Under the pieces are notes generated by a model. It was not told the origin of the DNA. It saw nothing but the letters and a program-made list of their open reading frames with translations, and ran no database searches. Below are positions 1 to 7,753 of a stretch of DNA of 64,000 nucleotides, in pieces (position 1 is the stretch's first letter; the number at the start of each line of letters is the position of its first letter). Source of the DNA: Coriobacteriaceae bacterium (GTDB lineage: Bacteria > Actinomycetota > Coriobacteriia > Coriobacteriales > Eggerthellaceae). The position numbers and the translations under genes are program-made. The DNA is taken from positions 33,667 to 97,666 of the forward strand of contig SUUE01000008.1 of the NCBI GenBank assembly GCA_015062685.1. Direction: 5' to 3'.

Positions 1-1
1 G

Positions 2-2170
2 TACGAGTCCTCAGAGTACACCATGAGCGAGATCGTGAGCGCCATCTACGACTACATGGAGCGCTCGGGCGAGCGCAAGGGCATCCTGTTCCTCGACGAG
101 ATCAACTGCGTGAGCGAGACGTTGTACCCCTCGATGCTTCAGTTCCTGCAGTTCAAGACGTTCGGCCGCCACAAGGTGCCTGATGATTGGGTAATCGTGT
201 GCGCAGGCAACCCGCCCGAGTACAACAAGTCGGTGCACGAGTTCGACATCGTCACGCTCGACCGACTGCGCGAGATCGACGTGGAGCCCGATTACCCCGC
301 CTTCAAGCGCTATGCAACGGAGAAGGGCATCCACCCCGCCGTTACCACGTTCCTCGAAGCCAAGCCCGATTGCTTCTACAAGGTGGAATCGAAGCCCGGC
401 GGCGGCAAGAGCTTCGTGACCGCGCGCGGATGGGAGGACCTCGCCGAGGTCATCACGCTCTACGAGCAGCTCGGTAAGCCCTGCGACCGAGAGCTGTTCG
501 TCCAGTTCCTGCGCGACGACGACATCGCCGACCGCTTTTCGGTGTACTACGGCCTGTTCGAGAAGTACCGTTCCGACTACCAGATCGGCAAGATCCTCAG
601 CGGGAGCGCGAGCCGCGATGTCATCGACCGGGCGAAGCAGGCCCCGTTCGACGAGCGCATAGCTTTGCTCGGCCTCGTATTGGACGCGCTCGGAACGCAA
701 TGCTCCGCGACACTCGACCAGGAGAGCCTCGTCGTCGCGCTGCGCGACGAGCTGCGCATGGCCAAGCCGCTGCTCATGGATGGCGCGACGGTGGAAGACG
801 CCATCGTCAAGTCGCTCCACAAGCGCGAGGACGCGCTCGATCGCAAGATCGCCGCTGGCACGGCGAAGAAATCGTTCGTGCGATCCGAGAACCTCTATAT
901 CCGCAAGATCCGCGATATCGTCGGCGCGTGCGTTGCCGAGCACGCGGAGGAGGGCCCCGCGGCGTTCGAGGTGGTCAACAAGACCTACCGCGCAGAAGTC
1001 GACAAGATCAGCCCGCTCGTCGAGGAAACCCAGAAGAAGATGAACAACGCCTTCGCGTTCATCGAGGACAGCTTCGGCAGCAACCGCGAGATGCTCGTGT
1101 TCATGGCCGAGCTCACCACGCGGACGCCTTCCACGCAGTTCATATCCCATTACGGCAACGAGGCGTACTACGCGCACAACGACGAGCTGAAGGTGGACGA
1201 GGCGCGCAAGGGCCTGACTGAGCGCGTGCGCGAGCTGAGCGACCTCGAGGAGGAGATCAAGAGCTCGCAGGCCCTCGAGGGGAACAGCTTCGACATGGGC
1301 AGCGCCGTGGGGTTGAGCCACACGACCTCGAGCGTGCCGAAGCACGCCAAGGCCAACGCGGAACCGGCGGCGACTGCCGATGAGGGCGATGGCGCGCCGA
1401 GCGAGATGGAGTCGTACTACGGGGCCAAGGAAGAGCGCGAGAACGGGTTCGACAGCGCTTGCAGGATGACGCTTCCCGAAGACGTGGAGATCGATGCTTA
1501 CTACCAAAACCGCGAGCACGAGTTCGGCTTCGCCTCCATGAGCCGCATGACGCTTCCGGGCATGAAGGGGCAGCGCGTGCTCAACGTGTGCTGCCGCCGC
1601 GGCAAGGGCGTCTTCAAGATGTCGGCGATGGTGGGGGAGAAGGGCCGCGTAATCGGCACCGACTGGTCGCCTTCCTACATCGCGGAGGCCGAAGCCGATT
1701 CCGAGCGCGCATGGCGCAAGAACCACCTCAAGGAATCCAACATGGAGTTCCACGTCGCCTACCCCGAAGACCTCATGGAGGCGGGCATCGGCGACAACTC
1801 CGTGGACATGGTGTACATCAACAACGTCATGACGCTGCTCTACGATCAGGAGAAGGCGCTCAAGGAGTTTTACCGCGTGCTCAAGCCGGGCGGGCTGCTC
1901 GTGTGCGAGACGATCTTCTCTGATGAGGAGCGCGACGCCGAGGTGGTTCGCAAGGCGCGCGCCATGGGCAACAGCATCCAGGCAGGCCGCACGAAGGGAG
2001 AGTTCTTCGGCATGCTGTCGGCTGCAGGTTTCGGCGAACCGGAGATCGTGGACGAGTTCGAGGTGGAGCCCGACCAGGGCTTCAAGGCGAACCACACAGT
2101 GCCCGTGGTCGAGAGCGACGAAGAGGTCGATTTCTTCGCCGTGGCCATCAACGTGAGGAAGCCCGAATAG
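2..2170 (+). CDS. AAA+ ATPase (MoxR-like) fused to a class I methyltransferase-like domain, 5' partial
   Basis: The reading frame is open from base 2, and the first internal ATG (base 23) already lies just before a Walker B motif (GILFLDEIN, about residues 20-28 from that ATG). Walker A and the true start therefore lie upstream of the window. Next come a sensor-1-like CAGNPPEYN and an LDR arginine-finger-like motif, which resemble MoxR/dynein-type AAA+ ATPases. A long helical, charged region follows. From about residue 510 there is a Rossmann methyltransferase-like domain: VLNVCCRRGKG in place of the usual glycine-rich motif I, then NSVDMVYINNV and YRVLKPGGLLVCE. The glycine motif is degenerate, so catalysis is uncertain. 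MoxR ATPases normally act as chaperones with VWA partners; a fused methyltransferase is unusual. The ATPase call is firm, the methyltransferase fold likely, the function unknown. Confidence 0.8.
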   Translation, partial: YESSEYTMSEIVSAIYDYMERSGERKGILFLDEINCVSETLYPSMLQFLQFKTFGRHKVPDDWVIVCAGNPPEYNKSVHEFDIVTLDRLREIDVEPDYPAFKRYATEKGIHPAVTTFLEAKPDCFYKVESKPGGGKSFVTARGWEDLAEVITLYEQLGKPCDRELFVQFLRDDDIADRFSVYYGLFEKYRSDYQIGKILSGSASRDVIDRAKQAPFDERIALLGLVLDALGTQCSATLDQESLVVALRDELRMAKPLLMDGATVEDAIVKSLHKREDALDRKIAAGTAKKSFVRSENLYIRKIRDIVGACVAEHAEEGPAAFEVVNKTYRAEVDKISPLVEETQKKMNNAFAFIEDSFGSNREMLVFMAELTTRTPSTQFISHYGNEAYYAHNDELKVDEARKGLTERVRELSDLEEEIKSSQALEGNSFDMGSAVGLSHTTSSVPKHAKANAEPAATADEGDGAPSEMESYYGAKEERENGFDSACRMTLPEDVEIDAYYQNREHEFGFASMSRMTLPGMKGQRVLNVCCRRGKGVFKMSAMVGEKGRVIGTDWSPSYIAEAEADSERAWRKNHLKESNMEFHVAYPEDLMEAGIGDNSVDMVYINNVMTLLYDQEKALKEFYRVLKPGGLLVCETIFSDEERDAEVVRKARAMGNSIQAGRTKGEFFGMLSAAGFGEPEIVDEFEVEPDQGFKANHTVPVVESDEEVDFFAVAINVRKPE

Positions 2171-2182
2171 ATTTGCGGCACG

Positions 2183-2208
2183 CCAATGGGGCGCATGCGC
2201 CCCATTGG
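2183..2208. terminator. Perfect 26-bp palindrome after the AAA+/methyltransferase gene
   Basis: A self-complementary 26-bp sequence centred on GCGCATGCGC begins 12 bp after the stop codon. It can form a 13-bp GC-rich stem. No T tract follows, but a second hairpin lies 24 bp further on, so the pair probably ends transcription together. Confidence 0.5.
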
Positions 2209-2231
2209 TCGAACGGCGCTTCGGCGGGAAC

Positions 2232-2266
2232 GACGCCCCGATGCTAATTCGGGGCGTCTCTGCATG
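2232..2266 (+). terminator. Hairpin terminator, first copy of a repeated sequence
   Basis: The stem is GACGCCCCGA (2232-2241) with TCGGGGCGTC (2249-2258), followed by TCTGCATG. The same stem and the same TCTGCATG tail recur at 7644-7678, so this is a duplicated element and not only a generic hairpin. Confidence 0.6.
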
Positions 2267-2332
2267 TAGCAGACTGACTTTTTGGCATCGCTTACGTTAA
2301 GGTGACAGTTTGGAACGCTTCCCTCAGCGGTA

Positions 2333-2380
2333 TTGCACACCATTTTGTAAACAAATATAGTTTGATTTGCCTGTGTAAAC
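2333..2380 (+). promoter_or_regulatory. Candidate promoter and operator of the acyl-CoA ligase/phasin genes
   Basis: TTGCAC (2333-2338) and TATAGT (2356-2361) are separated by 17 bp, which suits a sigma-70-type promoter with a start near 2368. Two direct copies of TGTAAAC lie at 2346-2352 (inside the spacer, in the dyad TTTGT-AA-ACAAA) and 2374-2380 (just downstream of the start). That position fits a repressor site. The regulator is unknown. Confidence 0.4.
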
Positions 2381-2404
2381 TGTAAAGAAGGGGTGGCACC
2401 AGCC

Positions 2405-4708
2405 ATGGAGAGCAGTGAAAAAGAGCGGGCGAATTTGATGGCGAAACTCGAAAAGGGCGCCATCCTTGACCAGCCCTGCTGGTCCTTCATCAAAGAGATG
2501 AACTCTTTCAGCGACGAGCGCTTGGACAGCGTGGCCATACGGGACGGCTATCGGACGTACACGTATCGCCAGATGTTCCGTTATTGGGAACGCTATGCCG
2601 AGGCGTTTTCCGGCGCTGGCATCACACGAGATAACGGTTCTCGCGTGGCGCTCATCGGCACCCCGACGGCAGAGGTTATCTTCGCGTTCTACGGCCTCAA
2701 CATGACGGGTGCTTCTGTGTCCCATATCTACCCTCTCGACCTCTTCGATGAGAAGCAGATACACAGCATGATCAAGAGGGAGAAGATCACGGACCTGATG
2801 GTCTCGGAGGTGTGGGCGTTCCCTCTCTTGATGAAGCGCCTGGTCCGTGACCGCAAGAAGCTCGGATTACGCAACATCATCGTACTGGAAAGCCCAATGG
2901 GCGGGGAGTTCGGTGTTCCCTGGCTGGAGTTCATCCGCAAGACGAATACCGAGCTGTTCCGCGAGCTCGACGGTGGGCTTCTGATGGAAGACCTCCTGAG
3001 AGAGTACGAGGCAACGCCCATCGCCTACGGTGGGAAGAAATCCTCCGACTCCTCCGTCATCCTCCACACCACGGGCACGGTGAACGGCATGCACAAGCCG
3101 GTTCCCATGTCCGATAAGGCCCTCAACGCTTTCGTGCCGTGCGCTATCAAGACGAAGGAAACCTACGAAGACTTCCAGGGTCTGCCGGACCACCTAGTCA
3201 GCTGCTTGACGCTGAACATGTCCTGGGTCTATTCGATGGTGGATATGCTGCATATGCCTTTGGGCTTGGGCATGGAGCTGATTTGCCTGCCATGGGGCGG
3301 GACAAATCCACGCTACGGCGAAGCGATAGAGCACTATGGTTTCAACGTGCTGTTCACCAGCATGAATATCCTGGACTCCTGGCTCAAGACCATGCCCGAG
3401 ATGGATCTTTCCGAGCTGAGGGTCGTCTTCATGGGAGGAACCTACGTGTCCCCCGAATACAAGAAGAAGTTCAACGATTATCTCGAGTCGTGCGGCTCGA
3501 CCGCCCGGGTCATCAACGGTTACGGGCTCTCCGAGCTCGGCGGCGCTTGCATCATTTCGCCTTCAGACAGGGATGACGATGCCATCGGATTCCCTCTGCC
3601 CGGATACAAGGTCAAGATCTACGTCGAGGACGAGGATCGTTACTACGACCTGTCCGACGGCCCGCGCACCGGCGTCCTGCTGCTCGCCTCGGAGACCATC
3701 AGTTCCGGCCGGTTGGATGACGAAGTGTTCTTCGAGCTGGACAACATTGACGGCGAAGACTACTTCAACACCAATGACCTCGTGCGCGTGAACGAAGATG
3801 GGAGCATGACCTGCATCGGCAGGTCCAACCAGTTCTTCATCAACAACGCCGGCGTGCGTTTCGACGCGGGTTTGGTGCAGACCGCCATGACCGCCCAACC
3901 CGGCATTGTGGCCTGCGGCCTGGCGCCCGAGTTCCATAAGACCCTCCACGATAACATCCCCGTGCTCTACGTTGAGCTGGACAAGGGCGCGCCGGGGGAC
4001 CTCGCGACTATTCACCGCGCGCTGATCCAGGTGTTCGTCAAGGACGGCATGCTTGCCGACACGAACATGCCCAGCCAGTGCGTTATTGTGGAGCGAATCC
4101 CCCTGAACACCGGCGGCAAGGTCGACACAAAGAGGTTGACCGCGGGCGCCGTGACGGGGAAGCGCTTTTCGGTGAAGCCCGTGAAGGTGGACGGCAAGCT
4201 CGTGGACGTCATGCTGATCCCCGCTGCGGAGGGCGAGAACGCGCTCATGGGCGCGGGCATACCGGAGGAGTTGGAGCACGACCCCTACAACATCCTCTCC
4301 GAGCTATTTGCGATAATCCCGGACATCAACAACAATGACTATTCCAAGATATTCCGCATCCCCGGTCTCAGAGAGCTGATCTTGGATCTCACGGGCTTCG
4401 ACATCAATGATGTTTCGGGGAGCATGATGAGCATGATGCCGAAGATGTTCGAGATCGCTTTCCGCAAGTACGTCATGCCCATCATGAAAGAGAGCATGAG
4501 CATGGGCATGGGCATGGGTCAGGCCGGAAACGCCCCCAATGGCTCGATGCCCATGTTCCCGGGCATGATGCCTCCCATGATGCCCATGGCTCCCATGGCT
4601 CCCATGGCTCCCATGGCTCCCATGGCGCCTATGCCCCCTGCACCTCCGATGATGCCAATGCCGTTTATGCCGGGCGCATTCTATTGGGGTTGGGGCAACA
4701 AAGACTAG
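2405..4708 (+). CDS. Acyl-CoA synthetase-like AMP-binding enzyme with Met/Pro-rich tail
   Basis: A 767-residue member of the adenylate-forming (AMP-binding) superfamily, expected to activate a carboxylic acid as acyl-AMP and then acyl-CoA. Visible motifs are GYGLSELGG near 370, TNDLVRVNEDGSMTCIGR near 455 (hinge region with the nucleotide-binding Asp) and NTGGKVD with the C-terminal catalytic-type lysine near 570. The phosphate loop HTTGTVNGMHKP near 220 departs from the usual TSGTTGxPKG. About 130 extra residues follow the normal domain end, finishing in a Met/Gly/Pro-rich tail with five MAP repeats. ATG 2405 is chosen over GTG 2393 because AAGAAGGGG ends at the GTG. The phasin-like gene 75 bp downstream suggests activation of a lipid or polymer precursor. 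The substrate cannot be read from the sequence. Confidence 0.8.
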   Translation: MESSEKERANLMAKLEKGAILDQPCWSFIKEMNSFSDERLDSVAIRDGYRTYTYRQMFRYWERYAEAFSGAGITRDNGSRVALIGTPTAEVIFAFYGLNMTGASVSHIYPLDLFDEKQIHSMIKREKITDLMVSEVWAFPLLMKRLVRDRKKLGLRNIIVLESPMGGEFGVPWLEFIRKTNTELFRELDGGLLMEDLLREYEATPIAYGGKKSSDSSVILHTTGTVNGMHKPVPMSDKALNAFVPCAIKTKETYEDFQGLPDHLVSCLTLNMSWVYSMVDMLHMPLGLGMELICLPWGGTNPRYGEAIEHYGFNVLFTSMNILDSWLKTMPEMDLSELRVVFMGGTYVSPEYKKKFNDYLESCGSTARVINGYGLSELGGACIISPSDRDDDAIGFPLPGYKVKIYVEDEDRYYDLSDGPRTGVLLLASETISSGRLDDEVFFELDNIDGEDYFNTNDLVRVNEDGSMTCIGRSNQFFINNAGVRFDAGLVQTAMTAQPGIVACGLAPEFHKTLHDNIPVLYVELDKGAPGDLATIHRALIQVFVKDGMLADTNMPSQCVIVERIPLNTGGKVDTKRLTAGAVTGKRFSVKPVKVDGKLVDVMLIPAAEGENALMGAGIPEELEHDPYNILSELFAIIPDINNNDYSKIFRIPGLRELILDLTGFDINDVSGSMMSMMPKMFEIAFRKYVMPIMKESMSMGMGMGQAGNAPNGSMPMFPGMMPPMMPMAPMAPMAPMAPMAPMPPAPPMMPMPFMPGAFYWGWGNKD
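4586..4630 (+). repeat. In-frame 9-bp tandem repeat (five Met-Ala-Pro units)
   Basis: Four perfect copies of ATGGCTCCC and a fifth variant copy encode Met-Ala-Pro five times in the tail of the acyl-CoA ligase. Because the unit is 9 bp, slippage would change tail length without shifting the frame. Confidence 0.9.
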
Positions 4709-4783
4709 TTGCTGAACATTGCAAAAATTGCATGTTTCAACCGAGGTTGGTAGGTATTGTCCATCAAGAAAGGAGAGCAGAAG

Positions 4784-5251
4784 ATGAGCAAAGAGGAGAA
4801 GGCAGGCAACGTTTGGCCCATGTTTCCGAAATGGGATCCGGCGCAAGCTTTCTGGAACGGCGACAAGGAGAAATCCAAAGAGCAGTTCAAGAAGTTTGAG
4901 GGCGACATGAAGGAGTTCTGGGAGAAGTCCATCGACATACAGAAGTCTTCAATTGACAGGTCGAAGGATCAGTACGACCAGTTCTTTGAGTACGTCCAGG
5001 ACATGATGGACGACTTTGCCGGCGCCTTCCCGGAGGAGATGCCATGGCTGCCCGCTTGGGCCATGCCGCCCAAGTCCTTCAGGAAGGAGATGAAGGAGTG
5101 GGAGAAGATGGCCAACGAGCACTTCAAGGAGCAGATGGGCTCGATGGTGGACTTCTTTATCCAGGGTCAGGAAAAAGCCTGTGCTAAGGTTCCCGCGGCC
5201 GAGGAGGGCGCTGGGGAGACGAAGCCGGCTGCGGGCGCAAAGGCCAAATAA
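4784..5251 (+). CDS. Phasin-like protein, short form
   Basis: A 155-residue soluble acidic protein with no signal peptide or membrane segment. It is rich in amphipathic helix (FEGDMKEFWEKSIDIQKSS, DQFFEYVQDMMDDF), then a Pro/Trp hinge (PEEMPWLPAW), a second helix and an Ala/Lys-rich end (AAGAKAK). It is clearly paralogous to the protein at 6651-7586. Size and architecture resemble phasins, which coat polyhydroxyalkanoate granules, or PhaE-type subunits; this is inference from architecture. The start at ATG 4784 is supported by AAAGGAGA 8 nt upstream and by alignment with the paralogue (both begin MSK). It is probably cotranscribed with the acyl-CoA ligase. No PHA synthase is seen in the window. 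Confidence 0.6.
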   Translation: MSKEEKAGNVWPMFPKWDPAQAFWNGDKEKSKEQFKKFEGDMKEFWEKSIDIQKSSIDRSKDQYDQFFEYVQDMMDDFAGAFPEEMPWLPAWAMPPKSFRKEMKEWEKMANEHFKEQMGSMVDFFIQGQEKACAKVPAAEEGAGETKPAAGAKAK

Positions 5252-5286
5252 CCCATAGGGTTTTCCGCAAGCGCAAATGCTTTCCA

Positions 5287-5322
5287 GAAAGGCCACGGAC
5301 GCTTTCGCGTGCGTGGCCTTTC
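5287..5322. terminator. Bidirectional terminator between convergent genes
   Basis: GAAAGGCCACG (5287-5297) pairs with CGTGGCCTTTC (5312-5322). It sits between the short phasin-like gene and the convergent hydrolase. Confidence 0.75.
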
Positions 5323-5363
5323 TCCTGCGTTGGCATGGGATGACCCCCTGAAGCGGGTGCGAA

Positions 5364-6254
5364 TTACAGCGCCTTGAACCAGGCGTCGAGTCGGTCGAGC
5401 ACCTCTCTGCTCTGCGGCAGTTCGGGGTAACGTGAAGGAAAAGCGTGCTTGAGGTCCTTGCCCTTCTTGTAGTAGATGAGCCGGTGGTCGTGCCCCGCCA
5501 TCGCAAGCGCCTCGTTGTAGCGCAGCGTGTTGGACTTGAGGAAGTCTGCACCGCTTACCACCTGCAGCACAGGGGGCAAGCTCGATTCGATACTGGGGTT
5601 CTCGGGGTTCATGAGGTCCATGAAGTCGGCATCGCGCAAACGCGAGCCATACATATCGCGGCGGTACACGAGGCCGATGGGGTCGATGCCGGTCGTGTAG
5701 ATCATGCCCCCAAAGCATGCGAGCGCGCGCACGGACAACTCCGGCGCCTCGATTCCAAGCGTCTCTTGCAGATGAGGCGAGGAGGAAAGCGCGGTAGCGT
5801 AGAGCGCTAGGAACCCGCCAGCGCTTTCCCCGATTACCAGGATGCGCGTCAGGTCGCCTCCAAACTCGACAGCGTGGGCCTTCAGATACGAAAGCCCGGC
5901 GCAAACGTCTGCGATTTCACCTAGGCCATCTGTCTCGTCGAGGAAGCGGTAGTCGGGAATAAATGCCACATATCCCCGTTCGGCGACGAGTTCGGCATAC
6001 GCACGATTCGCCTTGCGGGTGCCCACGACGAGGCCCCCTCCATGTACGAATACCGCGATGGGCAGGGGGTCGGCGCTCGCATCGATAGGGCGGTAGACGT
6101 CAGCTGCGAGCGTTGCCCCATCTTGGCCTTTGTAGGATAGGTCTTCATGACAGATAAGGCTATCGGGCAAAGGGTGCTCGTCTGCTTGTGTGGAAACGAT
6201 CTTGGCCATCTTTTCCTTGCCGGTGGTTCCTAGGTACTTGAGTATGGGGTTCAT
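5364..6254 (-). CDS. Alpha/beta hydrolase (esterase/lipase, HSL-like)
   Basis: A 296-residue cytoplasmic alpha/beta hydrolase. It has the oxyanion-hole motif HGGG (FVHGGGLVVG), the nucleophile elbow GESAGG, a later Asp candidate (SGADFLKSN) and a C-terminal His candidate (KHAFP). This is the order of the hormone-sensitive-lipase group, which hydrolyses short acyl esters. The ATG at 6254 has GGAGG 6 nt upstream; the longer open frame further upstream antisense to the second phasin gene is not used. Its place between two phasin-like genes suggests a role in turnover of a stored ester or polymer, but the residues do not identify a PHA depolymerase specifically. Confidence 0.8.
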   Translation of the reverse strand: MNPILKYLGTTGKEKMAKIVSTQADEHPLPDSLICHEDLSYKGQDGATLAADVYRPIDASADPLPIAVFVHGGGLVVGTRKANRAYAELVAERGYVAFIPDYRFLDETDGLGEIADVCAGLSYLKAHAVEFGGDLTRILVIGESAGGFLALYATALSSSPHLQETLGIEAPELSVRALACFGGMIYTTGIDPIGLVYRRDMYGSRLRDADFMDLMNPENPSIESSLPPVLQVVSGADFLKSNTLRYNEALAMAGHDHRLIYYKKGKDLKHAFPSRYPELPQSREVLDRLDAWFKAL

Positions 6255-6423
6255 ACGATACCTCCTATGCAACCGGTGTGCGGTTCGGCGTCGCTGCAAA
6301 TGCTGGCCTAGCATGCTCCTGCTTGGATTGTACTCTTTTTGGGCGACTAGAAGCCCGCAAGCGGCTGTAGCGCCTCTGTCAGCTTCCCGATAGCTATTGG
6401 GCAAGGTGCAACCTATCCGTTGA

Positions 6424-6452
6424 TTGCTTTGCATCTTTACATGTGCTAGATT
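6424..6452 (+). promoter_or_regulatory. Candidate promoter of the long phasin-like gene
   Basis: The 396-bp gap 6255-6650 holds no convincing gene. The best promoter is TTGCTT (6424-6429), 17 bp, then TAGATT (6447-6452) preceded by TG at the extended -10 position. It would give a leader of about 190 nt. Confidence 0.35.
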
Positions 6453-6650
6453 GAAAAATGATTTAAAACCCCAGGTGGTGGCAGGAATGACTTTGTTATG
6501 GCATTTCAAACCCCTGAATTTCGAATCTGATTGCGGGGCTGACGGTTTCTGTGTTCTTGGCCTTGCGAGAAGCGCCGTGCGCGCGATTTCCAAGATGTTT
6601 GTCATGGCTTTCCATAAGTGTGTTGAGTCAACATGAAAGGAGAGAAAAGG

Positions 6651-7586
6651 ATGAGCAAGCAGGAGACGATAGGTAACGGCGGGTGGCCTCTGTTCCCGAA
6701 CTGGATAGCGCCCTCTAAGTCGTTCAGGCAGTTCGAGAACGACATGAAGGCTTTCTGGGAGAAATCGATCGACATGCAGAAGTCTTCCATCGAAAGGTCC
6801 AAGGACCAGCACGATCAGTTCTTTGATTACGTCCAGGACATGATGGACGACTTTGCCGGCGCCTTCCCAGAGGAGGTGCCGTGGCTTCCTGCATGGGTCA
6901 AGCCCCCCAAATCTTTCAGAAAGGAAATGAAAGAGTGGGAGAAGATGGCCAACGAGCATTTCAAAGAGCAAGCGGGGGCGTGGGCGGACTTCGTGGTTCG
7001 TAGCCAGCAGAAGGCCTGCAAGCAGATCCCCGTTGTTTCGAAGAGGGCTGAATCTGCGGAGGTGGTCATTGAGGTAGAGGTGGAAGAGGAAAAGCCTGCA
7101 GGAAAGGTCATTCCGGCAAAGAAGGCGGCGCCGGCTAAGAAAGCTGAACCCGCCAAGAAGGCCGAACCCGCAAAGAAGGCATCGCCGGCGAAGGTGGCGG
7201 CTTCGAAGCAGGCTGCGCCAGTCAAGAGGGCAACCTCAGCTAAGACAGCCACCCAGGCAAAGAAGACCACTCCGACCAAGAAAACGTCCTCGGAAAAGAA
7301 GACAGCGCCTGCAAAACAGGTAACGCAGGCTAAGAAGGCCGAGCCTGCAAAGAAGGCTGAGCCGGCTAAAGCTGCGGTGACCACATCGGTCGCGACTGCC
7401 GCTCCCGCCAAAAAAGCCGCCGCAGCCAAACAGATCTCGCCGGCTAAAGTGGCTACGGAGATTGCCCCAGTTAAGGAGGCGGCACCGGCAGAGAAAGCAG
7501 CCTCGGCTAATAAAGCGACGCCCGCCAAGAACGCAGCACCTGCCAAGCAAGCTACACCGGCCAAGGCGGCCGAACCGGTTAAGTAA
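6651..7586 (+). CDS. Phasin-like protein with histone H1-like Lys/Ala/Pro tail
   Basis: A 311-residue protein in two parts. Residues 1 to about 120 align with the short paralogue at 4784-5251 (FWEKSIDMQKSSIERSKDQ, VQDMMDDFAGAFPEE, PWLPAW). After an acidic Glu/Val linker, residues 150-311 are low complexity, made of AKKA, PAKKAEPAKKA and similar units and strongly basic. The same pairing is known in Pseudomonas PhaI (short) and PhaF (phasin domain plus AAKP-type tail that binds DNA and helps segregate granules). Homology to PhaF is not shown here; the similarity is architectural. The start at ATG 6651 has AAAGGAGAG 6 nt upstream and matches the paralogue start; ATG 6633 overlaps that ribosome-binding site. 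A terminator follows at 7644. Confidence 0.65.
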   Translation: MSKQETIGNGGWPLFPNWIAPSKSFRQFENDMKAFWEKSIDMQKSSIERSKDQHDQFFDYVQDMMDDFAGAFPEEVPWLPAWVKPPKSFRKEMKEWEKMANEHFKEQAGAWADFVVRSQQKACKQIPVVSKRAESAEVVIEVEVEEEKPAGKVIPAKKAAPAKKAEPAKKAEPAKKASPAKVAASKQAAPVKRATSAKTATQAKKTTPTKKTSSEKKTAPAKQVTQAKKAEPAKKAEPAKAAVTTSVATAAPAKKAAAAKQISPAKVATEIAPVKEAAPAEKAASANKATPAKNAAPAKQATPAKAAEPVK

Positions 7587-7643
7587 TCGATGGCGCAATG
7601 CATTCGCCGCCATTGACGGCCCTACAGCTCGCTCATCGAAAAT

Positions 7644-7678
7644 GACGCCCCGATGTGCATGTCGGGGCGTCTCTGCAT
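7644..7678 (+). terminator. Hairpin terminator, second copy of the repeated sequence
   Basis: GACGCCCCGA (7644-7653) pairs with TCGGGGCGTC (7662-7671) around an 8-nt loop, followed by TCTGCATG. Stem and tail are identical to the copy at 2232-2266; only the loop differs. The two copies bracket the ligase/phasin/hydrolase block as direct repeats. Confidence 0.7.
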
Positions 7679-7686
7679 GCTATAAT
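7678..7686 (+). promoter_or_regulatory. Extended -10 promoter of the SpoVA-like gene
   Basis: TGC-TATAAT is a perfect extended -10 element directly after the hairpin. No good -35 is visible, which is normal for extended -10 promoters. The leader would be about 60 nt. Confidence 0.6.
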
Positions 7687-7753
7687 CGCGCAGTTATTTG
7701 TTCGGCTGGGCGAAGGGGATGCCCCAGCCGGATGTCTAAGCAAAGGGGATGAT

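Noticed and set aside
11..2095. Long minus-strand open frame opposite the AAA+ gene
   Set aside because: It is a mirror of high-GC codon bias: His/Ala/Leu/Val-rich, no domain, while the plus strand carries clear AAA+ motifs.
5364..6971. 535-codon minus-strand frame including the hydrolase
   Set aside because: Only the part from ATG 6254 has a ribosome-binding site and protein motifs. The upstream extension is antisense to the phasin-like gene.
6827..7603. Ala-rich minus-strand frame opposite the Lys/Ala tail
   Set aside because: It is the complement of the AAG/GCC-rich repeats and has no start context or domain.
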